NCBI GenBank assembly: GCA_030837785.1
Contig: JAUQYA010000147.1
Coordinates: 1-8,074, forward strand
Length of the DNA stretch: 8,074 nt
Source: Albidovulum sp.
Lineage (GTDB): Bacteria; Pseudomonadota; Alphaproteobacteria; Rhodobacterales; Rhodobacteraceae
Reading direction: 5' to 3'
Shown piece by piece: positions 1-6,839 of the stretch (position 1 is its first letter; each line of letters begins with the position of its first letter). Under the pieces are notes generated by a model. That model made no database searches and was not told the DNA's origin. It saw only the letters and a list, made by a program, of their open reading frames with translations. The position numbers and the translations under genes are program-made.

Positions 1-282
1 CGGGCGGTCTTTCCGCTTTCGCGGCGACCGGCCCCCGCGCGAGGCCCCTATTCGGCATTGCTCCCGGTGGGGCTTGCCTTGCCGGTCCTGTCGCCAGTCC
101 CGCGGTGGGCTCTTACCCCACCGTTTCACCTTTCCCCGTCCGAGGACGGGCAGTCTCTTCTCTGTGGCGCTTTCCCTCGGGTTTCCCCGGCCGGGCGTTA
201 CCCGGCACCGTCGCTTCATGGAGTCCGGACTTTCCTCGCCCCCGGACAGAGTCCGGGACCGCGGCCATCCGGCCCTCCGCGC
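1..282 (-). ncRNA. rnpB: RNase P RNA (catalytic subunit), 3' end off window
   Basis: This is the RNA subunit of ribonuclease P, the ribozyme that removes 5' leaders from tRNA precursors. Read on the minus strand it carries the hallmark 5' P4 block GAGGAAAGTCCGGACTCC (positions 220-237). After it come GGTAACGCC, a GGGGAAACCC loop, CACAGAGAA, GGTGAAACGGTGGGGTAAGAG and GGAGCAATGCCGAATAGG, in the same order as in the E. coli RNA as I remember it. The 3' part, including the second P4 strand and the ACAGAACCCGGCTTAT-like end, lies beyond position 1, so roughly the last 100 nt are missing. The 5' end is placed near 282 from the promoter at 289-317 and could be off by several bases. Several short reading frames cross this segment and should not be called as genes. 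Confidence 0.95.
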
Positions 283-288
283 GGCCTT

Positions 289-317
289 CACTTAGGAAAG
301 CAGGCCGGCGGCGTCAA
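289..317 (-). promoter_or_regulatory. Probable rnpB promoter (TTGACG-N17-TAAGTG)
   Basis: On the minus strand, TTGACG at 317-312 is followed by exactly 17 bases and then TAAGTG at 294-289. Transcription would start near 282, matching the expected RNase P RNA 5' end. The -35 element matches the sigma-70 consensus at five of six positions. The -10 element is a poor match, which is common in GC-rich alphaproteobacteria. The placement is inferred from spacing and context. Confidence 0.6.
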
Positions 318-376
318 TCCACATCCGCCGGAACATTCGGCGGGCGGACGGGTTAGCAGTACGGAAGGATGGAACC

Positions 377-868
377 ATGACCTACCGCATCGTCCTCGTC
401 ATCGCCTTCATCGTCACCGCGCTCGCCCTCGGCGGCAGGCTCGCGCATGGCTATGCCATCCTGAACAAGCTGGATCTGCCGGTCGGGGAGTATTTCGCCG
501 CCCAGCGGGCCTATGACGGCTGGGACATGCTGGGCGCGGTGCTCGCGGTCCAGCTGACCGGGATGATCGCGGCGGCGGTGCTGAGCCGGCCGGACCGCCG
601 GGTGTTCCGCCTGATGCTGCTGGCGATTGCGCTCGTGCTCGCCGCGCAGGCGATCTTCTGGGCCTTCACCTTTCCCGCCAACCGCGCGACCGCGAACTGG
701 ACCGAGGTGCCCGAGGACTGGGCGACGCTGCGCCGGCAGTGGGAATATTCGCACCTTGCCGGCGCGCTCTGCCAGTTCGCGGCCTTCGCCGCCCTGGTCG
801 CGGCCATGCTCGTCCGGCTGACGCCGCCGGGCCGGTGCTACGCGCTGCCGCCGTCGGCAGCCGGGTAG
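377..868 (+). CDS. DUF1772-like four-helix membrane protein
   Basis: A 163-aa inner-membrane protein of unknown function. Four hydrophobic segments are visible at about residues 4-21, 50-69, 76-98 and 126-147. Between segments 1 and 2 is AHGYAILNKLDLP followed by YFAAQRAYDGW. After segment 3 is FPANRATANWT, then LRRQWEYSH. This pattern (histidine in helix 1, an N-K-L-x-L-P turn, an Asn-Trp-Thr loop, LRxQWExxH) resembles the DUF1772/anthrone-oxygenase-like group from memory, where enzymatic activity is mostly unproven. The ATG is supported by GGAAGGA at 363-369, seven bases upstream. The gene diverges from rnpB and its last 31 bases overlap the end of the convergent amidase gene, so the final dozen residues (GRCYALPPSAAG) are the least certain part. 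Family membership is moderately sure; function is unknown. Confidence 0.8.
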   Translation: MTYRIVLVIAFIVTALALGGRLAHGYAILNKLDLPVGEYFAAQRAYDGWDMLGAVLAVQLTGMIAAAVLSRPDRRVFRLMLLAIALVLAAQAIFWAFTFPANRATANWTEVPEDWATLRRQWEYSHLAGALCQFAAFAALVAAMLVRLTPPGRCYALPPSAAG

Positions 869-1521
869 CGCCGCGCGAGGTCATCGGCGAGCGCGCGGTC
901 GTCGGCGGTCTCCGGCCCCTCGGCCCAGGGCCGGAACCGCAGCCGGAACGCCGCCAGAAGAATGCCCGGCTCCGCCTCGGGGTAGCCGAGCGCGCGAAGC
1001 GACGCGGGCAGGGGCGCGGCCGGATCGCCCCCCGCCCCGGGCCAGACGGAAAGGCCCCCGCGCGCAAGCCGCCGCCAGTCAAACCGCGGGCCGGGGTCGC
1101 ACTTGCGCCCGGGCGCCATGTCGGAATGGCCGATCACCCGCTCCGGCGGGATCGCCCAGCGCGCCATGACACCCGTCAGAAGCCGCTCCAGCGCCGCCAT
1201 CTGCGGCTCGGGAAAGGGCGCGTCGCCGGGGTTGGCCAGTTCGATGCCGATCGAGCGGGAGTTGACGTCGCTGACCGCCCCCCAGGCGCCCGCGCCGGCG
1301 TGCCAGGCCCGCGCCGCCTCGGGCACGAGCGCCTCCACCCCGCCGGTCTCGGAGACGAGATAATGCGCCGACACCTCGGCCGCGGGATCACAAAGCCGCG
1401 CCCGGGCCGCCGCGCAGGAAGGCATCGCGGTGTAGTGGATCACCACCAGATCGGGCCGCGTGGCCCCGCGCCGCTCGCCGAAGTTCGGCGAGAGGAGGGT
1501 CGGCGGGGCGGGCGCGATCAC
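838..1521 (-). CDS. N-acetylmuramoyl-L-alanine amidase, AmpD/AmiD type
   Basis: A 227-aa zinc amidase (Amidase_2 fold) that cleaves the bond between N-acetylmuramic acid and L-alanine in peptidoglycan or its fragments. Expected zinc ligands are His29 (VVIHYTAM), His132 (IGHSDMAPGRK) and Asp142 (CDPGPRFDW), with Glu94 in SIGIELANPG; VSAHYLVSETG and AWHAG are also typical. The C-terminal part, about 170-227 (LRALGYP, FRLRFRPW, ADDLARRYP), resembles the small peptidoglycan-binding tail of E. coli AmiD. I chose GTG at 1521 because it lies one base after the stop of the upstream lipoprotein gene (TGA-G-GTG), suggesting translational coupling, and homology begins soon after. An ATG at 1581 would add 20 unlikely residues inside the upstream gene. 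No signal peptide is seen from the GTG, suggesting a cytoplasmic recycling role like AmpD, though the tail is AmiD-like. Confidence 0.9.
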   Translation of the reverse strand: MIAPAPPTLLSPNFGERRGATRPDLVVIHYTAMPSCAAARARLCDPAAEVSAHYLVSETGGVEALVPEAARAWHAGAGAWGAVSDVNSRSIGIELANPGDAPFPEPQMAALERLLTGVMARWAIPPERVIGHSDMAPGRKCDPGPRFDWRRLARGGLSVWPGAGGDPAAPLPASLRALGYPEAEPGILLAAFRLRFRPWAEGPETADDRALADDLARRYPAADGGSA

Positions 1522-1522
1522 C

Positions 1523-2371
1523 TCAGTTCTTCGCCTGCTGGAAGGGCGTCGGATCCCAGTAGCAGGCGAAGCCGTCGCCATCGGGGTCGAGGTTCTTCGA
1601 GTCGCGCTTCGGTCCGCCGGAGGAGAGGAACGCCTGTTGCGCCGCCTCGGGCGAGGGATATCGGGCGCAGGCCTTTTCGGTGCGGGTCAGCGCGATCCGC
1701 GACCGCGGATAGATCGCCTCGCCGAGCCGGTTCGGCGCCTTCAGCGCATACTGGACGAGGTCGACCGCCGCCCCGGAGGCGCCGGTGCGTTCGGGGTTCT
1801 CGGTCGGCGCGACCTGCTGATAGGCGGCGCGGTTCTGGGCGATGCGGGCCTTGTCCGATTCGATGGTTTCGCGCGACGCGACCGCCTGGAAATCGTTCTC
1901 GTCCGAGATGCCTGCGTGGGTGGTCACCGGCTCGGGGGCGGGCGTGGCCGTGCCCGGCGGGTAGTAGGCCGGCGTATCGGCCACCGAGGGGTTCGCCGGC
2001 GGCACGCCGGCCGGCAGCGCCGGATCGGCCACCTGCGGCGTGGTCTGGTAGAGCGGCGCCCCCGCCGGGGCCGCGCCGATCCCCGCCTGGGCAAGTGCGG
2101 TCGCCGAGGGCGCGCCGGTCCCGCCGGGCCCCGGCGCGAGCGTGGTGCCGCCCGCGGGCGGCGGGAAGGGCACCGCGGCGGTCTGCACCGGCCCCGGCAC
2201 GGCCTGCGCGCCCTGCCCCGCCGCCCGCGCGGCCGCGGCCTCGGCGATGTGCCGGCGCTGGTAGTCGGAGTAGCTTTCGAAGCCGACACCGGCCGGACGG
2301 CTGTCGGGTATCGGCGGCTCGCAGCCGGCCAGCAGCAGGACAGAAAGCCCAAAGGGCACAAGTGCGCGCAT
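1523..2371 (-). CDS. Lipoprotein with C-terminal Excalibur calcium-binding domain
   Basis: A 282-aa predicted lipoprotein. The N-terminus is a short signal with lipobox LLLAGC, giving lipidation at Cys17. The next residues are Glu-Pro, not Asp, so outer-membrane sorting is plausible. Residues about 40-150 are rich in Ala, Pro and Gly and look disordered. A short charged stretch follows at about 155-190. The C-terminus (about 230-275) is an Excalibur-like module with Cys235, the loop DPDGDG at 262-267 (D262, D264, D266) and Cys270. The two cysteines are placed to form a disulfide and the Asp loop to bind calcium, by analogy with Excalibur domains of secreted proteins. The ATG at 2371 was chosen because the lipoprotein signal follows directly; its ribosome site is weak (GGGGG about 11 bases upstream). 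It lies 37 bp after gatA and one base before the amidase. Exact function is unknown. Confidence 0.85.
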   Translation of the reverse strand: MRALVPFGLSVLLLAGCEPPIPDSRPAGVGFESYSDYQRRHIAEAAAARAAGQGAQAVPGPVQTAAVPFPPPAGGTTLAPGPGGTGAPSATALAQAGIGAAPAGAPLYQTTPQVADPALPAGVPPANPSVADTPAYYPPGTATPAPEPVTTHAGISDENDFQAVASRETIESDKARIAQNRAAYQQVAPTENPERTGASGAAVDLVQYALKAPNRLGEAIYPRSRIALTRTEKACARYPSPEAAQQAFLSSGGPKRDSKNLDPDGDGFACYWDPTPFQQAKN

Positions 2372-2408
2372 CAGGAAGACCCCCGAAACTCCGATTTGAC
2401 CGAGCGGC

Positions 2409-3896
2409 TTACCACCATTTGACCGGCTTGGAAACAAACCCCGCCGCCCGTTCGAGCACATAGGCGTGATTCAGCAGATCGCCCTCTTCCCAGGGCCGCC
2501 CGATCAGTTGCAGGCCGAGCGGCAGCCCCTCCCGGTCGAGCCCCGCCGGAACCGCGATGCCGGGCAGGCCGGCGAGGTTCACCGTCACGGTGAAGACATC
2601 GTTGAGATACATCGCCACCGGATCGGCATCCGCCATCTCGCCGATGCCGAAGGCGGCGGAGGGCGTCGCCGGCGTCAGGATCGCGTCGATCCCTCGCGCG
2701 AAGACCTCCTCAAAGTCGCGCTTGATCAGCGCGCGGACCTTGCGGGCGCGGTTGTAATAGGCATCGTAGAACCCCGCCGACAGCACATAGGTGCCGATCA
2801 TCACCCGGCGCTGGACCTCGTGGCCGAAGCCCTCGGCGCGGGTCTTCTCATACATCTCGGTGATGCCGTCGCCCTGCGCCAGTTTCGCCCGGTGGCCGTA
2901 GCGGACCCCGTCATAGCGCGCGAGGTTCGACGACGCCTCGGCGGGCGCCACGACGTAATAGGCGGGCAGCGCGTATTTCGTGTGCGGCAGGCTGATGTCG
3001 ACGATTTCCGCCCCCGCGTCGCGCAGCATCTCGGTGCCCCGCTTCCACAGCGCCTCGATCTCGTCGGACATGCCGTCCATGCGGTATTCGCGCGGGATGC
3101 CGATCTTCTTGCCCCGGATGTCGCCGGTCAGCGCGGCCTCGAAATCCGGCACCGGCAGGTCGGCGGAGGTCGAATCCTTCGGATCGTGCCCGGCCATCGC
3201 GGAAAGCATGATCGCCGCGTCGCGCACGTCCCTGGTCATCGGCCCCGCCTGGTCGAGCGATGAGGCGAAGGCGACGATCCCCCAGCGCGAGCAGCGGCCG
3301 TAGGTCGGCTTGATTCCGGTGATGCCGGTGAAGGCCGCGGGCTGGCGGATCGAGCCGCCGGTATCGGTGCCGGTGGCGCCGAGGCACAAATCCGCCGCGA
3401 CCGCGGCCGCCGAGCCACCCGACGACCCGCCGGGGGTAAGCGGGGTCGCGTCATTGCCGCGCCGCCACGGGTTTACCGCATTGCCGTAGCACGAGGTCTC
3501 GTTCGACGAGCCCATCGCGAACTCGTCCATGTTCAGCTTGCCGAGCATCACCGCGCCCGCATCCATCAGCTTCTGGCTGACGGTGGATTCATATTCCGGC
3601 CGGAAGCCCTTCAGGATGTTCGACGCTGCCTGGCTCGGCGCGCCCCTGGTGCAGAATAGATCCTTGATCCCGACCGGAATGCCGCACATCGACGGCGCAT
3701 CGCCCGCCTTGATCCGCTTGTCCGCCGCCGCCGCCCGTTCCCGCGCGATCTCGGGCGTCTTGTGGACGAAGGCATTGAGCGCCCCTGCCCCCTCGATCGC
3801 CGCAAGGCAGGCCCCGGTCAGCTCGGCCGAGGTCAGCTCGCCCTTCCTCAGCAGGTTGCGCGCGGCGGCGATGGTCAGTTCGTTCAGCCCGCTCAT
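2409..3896 (-). CDS. gatA: Aspartyl/glutamyl-tRNA amidotransferase subunit A
   Basis: A 495-aa amidase-signature protein, the glutaminase subunit of the GatCAB complex. It releases ammonia from glutamine for conversion of Glu-tRNA(Gln) and/or Asp-tRNA(Asn) to the amidated form in the cytoplasm. The Ser-cis-Ser-Lys triad is visible: Lys78 in GIPVGIKDLF, Ser158 in TPGGSSGGSA and nucleophile Ser182 in GTDTGGSIRQP. The 24-residue spacing between the two serines matches GatA enzymes. KLNMDEFAMGSSNE (120-133) and the LTPATPS and NLAGLPGIAVPAG segments are also characteristic. Length is normal and the protein is intact. Its ATG overlaps the gatC stop (ATGA), the usual coupling for stoichiometric subunits. 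The reading frame stays open far upstream through gatC and beyond, but homology begins at MSGLNELTI. GatB is not in this window. Confidence 0.98.
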   Translation of the reverse strand: MSGLNELTIAAARNLLRKGELTSAELTGACLAAIEGAGALNAFVHKTPEIARERAAAADKRIKAGDAPSMCGIPVGIKDLFCTRGAPSQAASNILKGFRPEYESTVSQKLMDAGAVMLGKLNMDEFAMGSSNETSCYGNAVNPWRRGNDATPLTPGGSSGGSAAAVAADLCLGATGTDTGGSIRQPAAFTGITGIKPTYGRCSRWGIVAFASSLDQAGPMTRDVRDAAIMLSAMAGHDPKDSTSADLPVPDFEAALTGDIRGKKIGIPREYRMDGMSDEIEALWKRGTEMLRDAGAEIVDISLPHTKYALPAYYVVAPAEASSNLARYDGVRYGHRAKLAQGDGITEMYEKTRAEGFGHEVQRRVMIGTYVLSAGFYDAYYNRARKVRALIKRDFEEVFARGIDAILTPATPSAAFGIGEMADADPVAMYLNDVFTVTVNLAGLPGIAVPAGLDREGLPLGLQLIGRPWEEGDLLNHAYVLERAAGFVSKPVKWW

Positions 3897-4180
3897 TCGA
3901 CCACCTTCGGCACCGCGAAGAACCCTTCCCGCGCGTCGGGCGCGTTCGACAGGATCTGCGCCTGGATGCCCCCGTCCGTCACCACGTCGGCCCGCCGCTT
4001 CAACCGCATCGGCGTTACCGAGGTCATCGGCTCCACGCCCTCCACATCGACCTCGTTCAACTGCTCCATGAAGGCGAGCACCGCCGACAGTTCGCCCGCC
4101 AGCGCAGCCAGGTCTTGCTCCTTCACGGCGATCCGCGCCAGATGCGCCACTCGCCGCGCGGTGTCGGTGTCGATGGACAT
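3893..4180 (-). CDS. gatC: Aspartyl/glutamyl-tRNA amidotransferase subunit C
   Basis: A 95-aa subunit that wraps between GatA and GatB and stabilises the GatCAB amidotransferase. Typical features are the N-terminal helix with VAHLARIAV, the ELSAVLAFMEQLNEVD helix, the VEGVEPMTSVTPM segment and the C-terminal REGFFAVPKVVE, where an F-x-V-P-K-V-(I/V)-E ending is a family hallmark. Length is standard. The start is ATG at 4180, with GGAG at 4187-4190 six bases upstream. The stop overlaps the gatA start by four bases (ATGA). The stop of the upstream small membrane protein gene is 30 bp away, so all are probably on one transcript. Confidence 0.97.
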   Translation of the reverse strand: MSIDTDTARRVAHLARIAVKEQDLAALAGELSAVLAFMEQLNEVDVEGVEPMTSVTPMRLKRRADVVTDGGIQAQILSNAPDAREGFFAVPKVVE

Positions 4181-4210
4181 GGGATGCTCCGTCCTGAAAA
4201 CGGATGCGGT

Positions 4211-4489
4211 TTAGCGCCCCATCGCCCTCAGGACAAGGGCGCGAAGCGCCATGACCACGCCAACCATCAGGCTGGTGGAGACAAGTCCCGCGCCGATCGC
4301 CACCATGCGGTCGACGCCTTCGCGCGCCTGCATCGTCATGGGGATCAGGACGGCGATGAACACCACCCCGGCCACGAGCGGTATCCACCTTCCGCTCACG
4401 CCTTCGGTCCTCAGCATGGTCAGCACCAGCCCGACCGAAAGCGCGATCCGGAACGGGTCGCTCAGTTGCGCGATGATCTCCTGGGCCAC
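4211..4489 (-). CDS. Small three-helix membrane protein, unknown function
   Basis: A 92-aa hydrophobic protein starting at GTG. Three likely membrane segments lie at about residues 13-28 (FRIALSVGLVLTML), 34-53 (WIPLVAGVVFIAVLIPM) and 63-88 (MVAIGAGLVSTSLMVGVVMAL). The start is fixed by a strong Shine-Dalgarno GAGGAGG at 4497-4503, seven bases upstream of the GTG, followed by a short amphipathic stretch AQEIIAQLSDP. A longer frame reaching upstream to 4972 would run through the opposite-strand hydrolase gene and is rejected. It heads the leftward block and sits 30 bp before gatC. Co-transcription is likely, but nothing in its sequence ties it to tRNA amidation. I do not recognise the family. 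Confidence 0.75.
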   Translation of the reverse strand: MAQEIIAQLSDPFRIALSVGLVLTMLRTEGVSGRWIPLVAGVVFIAVLIPMTMQAREGVDRMVAIGAGLVSTSLMVGVVMALRALVLRAMGR

Positions 4490-4496
4490 GGGCCAC

Positions 4497-4503
4497 CCTC
4501 CTC
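4497..4503 (-). promoter_or_regulatory. Shine-Dalgarno GAGGAGG fixing a GTG start
   Basis: GAGGAGG lies seven bases before GTG at 4489. It is the main evidence that the small membrane protein begins there and not in the long upstream extension of the frame. Confidence 0.75.
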
Positions 4504-4547
4504 TGCCTTGCCATGTCTGGGCTATCGCGCAAAATGGCGCAAGACAG

Positions 4548-4554
4548 AAGGAGG
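4548..4554 (+). promoter_or_regulatory. Shine-Dalgarno AAGGAGG for UPF0173 hydrolase
   Basis: A near-perfect AAGGAGG lies five bases before ATG at 4560. It decides the start of the hydrolase against the much earlier in-frame ATG at 4251, which would run antisense through the neighbouring gene. Confidence 0.85.
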
Positions 4555-4559
4555 ACGTC

Positions 4560-5249
4560 ATGCGCATCACCTGGCTCGGCCATTCCGGATTCCGAATCGA
4601 GATCGAAGACGCCGTGCTGCTCGTCGATCCCTGGCTCGCGGGAAACCCGATGTTTCCCGCGGAACGCGAGGCCGAGGCGACGCGGGGCGCCACCCATGTC
4701 CTTTTGACCCACGGCCACGGCGACCATGCCTCGGGCGCCGTGGCGATCGCGAAGCGGGCGGGCATCAAGATCGCCTGCATCCACGAACTGTCGGAAGTGC
4801 TGGGGGCCGAGGGCGCCGGGACCATCGGCTTCGGCAAGGGCGGCACCATCGCGCTGGCGGGCGCGCGGGTGACGATGGTCAACGCCTGCCATTCCTCCTC
4901 GATCGACTTCAAGGGCGGGCTGGGGCATGCCGGATCGGAGGCCGGATTCATGATCGCGGGCGAAGGCCACACGATCTATGTGACCGGCGACACCACGGTG
5001 ATGGCCGACATGGAATGGATGGGGCAATACTTCGCGCCCGACATCGGCATCCTCTGCGCCGGCGGACACTACACGATGGACATGAAGATGGCGGCCTGGG
5101 CGGCGAGGCGCTATTTCGCCTTCAGGACCGTGATCCCCTGCCACTACCGGACCTTCCCCCTTCTCGCCCAGTCGGCGGAGGAGCTGAAGGCGGGCCTGCC
5201 CGGGGTGCGGGTGATCGAGCCCGAGGTGCTGGACCCGATCGAGGTCTGA
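4560..5249 (+). CDS. UPF0173-type metal-dependent hydrolase (metallo-beta-lactamase fold)
   Basis: A 229-aa cytoplasmic hydrolase of the metallo-beta-lactamase superfamily, UPF0173 branch (UlaG-like). Metal-ligand motifs are THGHGDH at 50-56 (His51, His53, Asp55, His56), His111 in NACHSSS, Asp144 in YVTGDTTV and His195 in PCHYRTFP. The N-terminal WLGHSGFRIE (His8) and LLVDPWL are also typical. Length is normal for the family, which lacks extra domains. The start is ATG 4560 with a very strong ribosome site. It diverges from the gatC-gatA block across 70 bp, so a two-way promoter region is expected there, though I see no good -35/-10 pair. It converges with the protease gene, with nine bases between stops. 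The physiological substrate is not evident; related proteins are described as hydrolases or lactonases of uncertain role. Confidence 0.93.
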   Translation: MRITWLGHSGFRIEIEDAVLLVDPWLAGNPMFPAEREAEATRGATHVLLTHGHGDHASGAVAIAKRAGIKIACIHELSEVLGAEGAGTIGFGKGGTIALAGARVTMVNACHSSSIDFKGGLGHAGSEAGFMIAGEGHTIYVTGDTTVMADMEWMGQYFAPDIGILCAGGHYTMDMKMAAWAARRYFAFRTVIPCHYRTFPLLAQSAEELKAGLPGVRVIEPEVLDPIEV

Positions 5250-5258
5250 TCGTCCCGC

Positions 5259-6731
5259 CTAGCGGCACTCTACGAAGACGGTCACTTTCGTCATCCGCCG
5301 GGCCAGATCCTCGGGCGCGAGGGGGGCCGTGCCGGGCTCGATTGACGGCTCCACGCCGTTCATCGACAGGAACAACTTGGCGATTTCACCGCGAATGGCA
5401 AAGTTCACGTTCTGCGGGATATCCCCCATCGTCTCGGCCATGCGTTGCGCGTCGAGCTTCGAGACGACGACCCCCACCACGGCGCCGCGCTGGTCGATGA
5501 CCGGCCCGCCGGAGTTGCCGGGTTGCACCGGCGCCGAAATCTGCATCCGGGTGGCGTCACCGCCCATTCCGCTCAGACTCGAAACGGCGCCGCGCGTCAC
5601 ATTCACCCCCCCCAGAACGACCGAGAGCGGGTAGCCGATCACGGTGACGTCGGAGTTCAGTGCGGCAGGGCCGGCCGCGAAGGCAGCAAACTCGTGCCGT
5701 CGCACGCCCGTGTCGATCAGGGCGAGATCGAAGTCGTCATTGGTCGCGCGCACGCTGGCGGGTTGGCCGTCGACGGTGATCGCGCGGCAACCACGGACGA
5801 CATGGGCGTTACTCAATACCTCGCCGAAGGGTCCGACGACGAACCCGGAGCCGCTCGAAATCGCCGCGCGCGCGCCGGCATCCGGCGCGGCGCGTGATGA
5901 TGCGCCGGGTTCGGGGGACCGGACATCGGGCAACGGCACGTCGCCGCGACGCTCGGACTCTTCCAGGACCGCCACCGTCGCCCGGACGATGCGGACCAGT
6001 TCCCCGTCCGGTTCGACCGTCATCGGAGGCGTCCGGCCGCGTCGGACCGAGCCGGCAACCATGTGGACCAGTGGCCGGTCCGCGCCGGAGGCCGAGAGCA
6101 TCACCGTCGACCAGCCGTCCCCACGCCAGTCCGACCTGGTGTAGAAGAGCTTTCCCGACGCCGTCTCGCCCGAGGTGATCAGGAGCCTCGGCTTCCGCAC
6201 GGTATATGGCGCGCCTCGACCCGCGACCTCGCCAAGCGTGAACTCGTGCAGTCGCGCCGTGAACGGACCGTCGGCGATGGTCAGCGAATAGCCGAGCGTG
6301 CCGCCCAAGAGGTTGAAGTCGACGAAGCGGCCGCTCCCGGATGCCCGCGGAGCGGACATCCGGCGGTCGGGCGTGAGGAGCGACAGGTCGAGCGTCTCGA
6401 AATACGTGTATCCCCACCCGGACTCGTCGATCTCGCCGATGACCCGGAGGACAAGCCCCCCGACCTCGAGCGCGCTGACATATCCCGCGTCGTATTCGCG
6501 CCGGGCATGGGCCTCCAGCGCCTCCTGGCTCTGCCGGCCCCAGGCGCCATCCAGCATCCCGACATAATCGCCCGTCATCGCCAGCGCCATCTGCAGAAAA
6601 CGCCGGTCGGTCCAGTTCAGCCGCGTGCCGTCGAACGGCGCGAAGAGCCAGTCATCCGTCTGCGCCCGCGCCGGATTGCCGCCCGCGAGCACGACGGCCA
6701 CGATCAGCGCGGCTATGAGAGGTCTCCACAT
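5259..6731 (-). CDS. Secreted trypsin-like serine protease with novel N-terminal region
   Basis: A 490-aa exported protease of the chymotrypsin/DegP fold. A signal peptide is clear (hydrophobic LIAALIVAVVLAGG, probable cleavage after ARA at residue 23), so it acts in the periplasm or outside. The catalytic triad is His310 (SNAHVV), Asp335 (NDDFDLALI) and Ser407 (QPGNSGGPV). No PDZ domain follows the protease core, unlike DegP. Residues 39-80 (DRRFLQMALAMTGDYVGMLDGAWG) resemble a peptidoglycan-binding-like helical repeat. Residues about 105-260 form a beta-rich region I do not recognise, and 262-288 is a Pro/Ser/Ala linker. The only two cysteines are Cys315 and Cys489. ATG 6731 was chosen because the signal peptide starts there; an in-frame GTG at 6788 would spoil the signal. 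Its start is 105 bp downstream of the DUF1127 gene's stop on the same strand. Confidence 0.92.
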   Translation of the reverse strand: MWRPLIAALIVAVVLAGGNPARAQTDDWLFAPFDGTRLNWTDRRFLQMALAMTGDYVGMLDGAWGRQSQEALEAHARREYDAGYVSALEVGGLVLRVIGEIDESGWGYTYFETLDLSLLTPDRRMSAPRASGSGRFVDFNLLGGTLGYSLTIADGPFTARLHEFTLGEVAGRGAPYTVRKPRLLITSGETASGKLFYTRSDWRGDGWSTVMLSASGADRPLVHMVAGSVRRGRTPPMTVEPDGELVRIVRATVAVLEESERRGDVPLPDVRSPEPGASSRAAPDAGARAAISSGSGFVVGPFGEVLSNAHVVRGCRAITVDGQPASVRATNDDFDLALIDTGVRRHEFAAFAAGPAALNSDVTVIGYPLSVVLGGVNVTRGAVSSLSGMGGDATRMQISAPVQPGNSGGPVIDQRGAVVGVVVSKLDAQRMAETMGDIPQNVNFAIRGEIAKLFLSMNGVEPSIEPGTAPLAPEDLARRMTKVTVFVECR

Positions 6732-6815
6732 GGCACCACCGGACAAGCCCCGCCACTTTGACGGCGCGACACGGCCATTTTGCGGCACAATCGGGCAGGC
6801 GCAATGGCAACCTGC

Positions 6816-6839
6816 TGAGGGGCGCGCGGGCCCCCCTCA
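6816..6839 (-). terminator. GC-rich hairpin at the end of the DUF1127 gene
   Basis: TGAGGGG (6839-6833 on the minus strand) and CCCCTCA (6822-6816) form a perfect 7-bp stem around a 10-base GC-rich loop. The stem includes the stop codon of the 73-aa gene. No U-run follows on either strand, so it is not a textbook intrinsic terminator. It may be a weak terminator or a 3'-end stabilising structure. Confidence 0.35.

Noticed and set aside
58..516. Plus-strand frames across the left end
   Set aside because: They run antisense to the RNase P RNA gene and have no protein-like features.
739..2463. A 574-codon open frame on the plus strand, opposite the amidase and lipoprotein genes
   Set aside because: It is rich in Arg, Pro and Gly with no recognisable motif and lies antisense to two well-supported genes. 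It is a by-product of high GC content.
4528..4538. CGCAAAATGGC shared between the region before the hydrolase (4528-4538, plus) and the region before the protease (6774-6784, minus)
   Set aside because: Both are intergenic, but many 11-base matches are expected by chance in 8 kb read on both strands, and the distances to the start codons differ (about 21 and 42 bases).
4514..4546. TGTCT...AGACA with inner GCGC...GCGC between the divergent genes as an operator
   Set aside because: The two nested arms have unequal spacing, so they do not form one clean dyad. The evidence is too weak to call.
2409..5144. An uninterrupted 911-codon minus-strand frame suggesting a giant GatA fusion
   Set aside because: Only the last 495 codons are GatA. 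The rest overlaps gatC, the small membrane protein and the opposite-strand hydrolase in the wrong frame, and gatA has a clear ATGA-coupled start.
4115..5500. A 461-codon plus-strand frame across gatC, the small membrane gene and the hydrolase
   Set aside because: It reads the hydrolase gene in the wrong frame and is Arg/Gly-rich without motifs.
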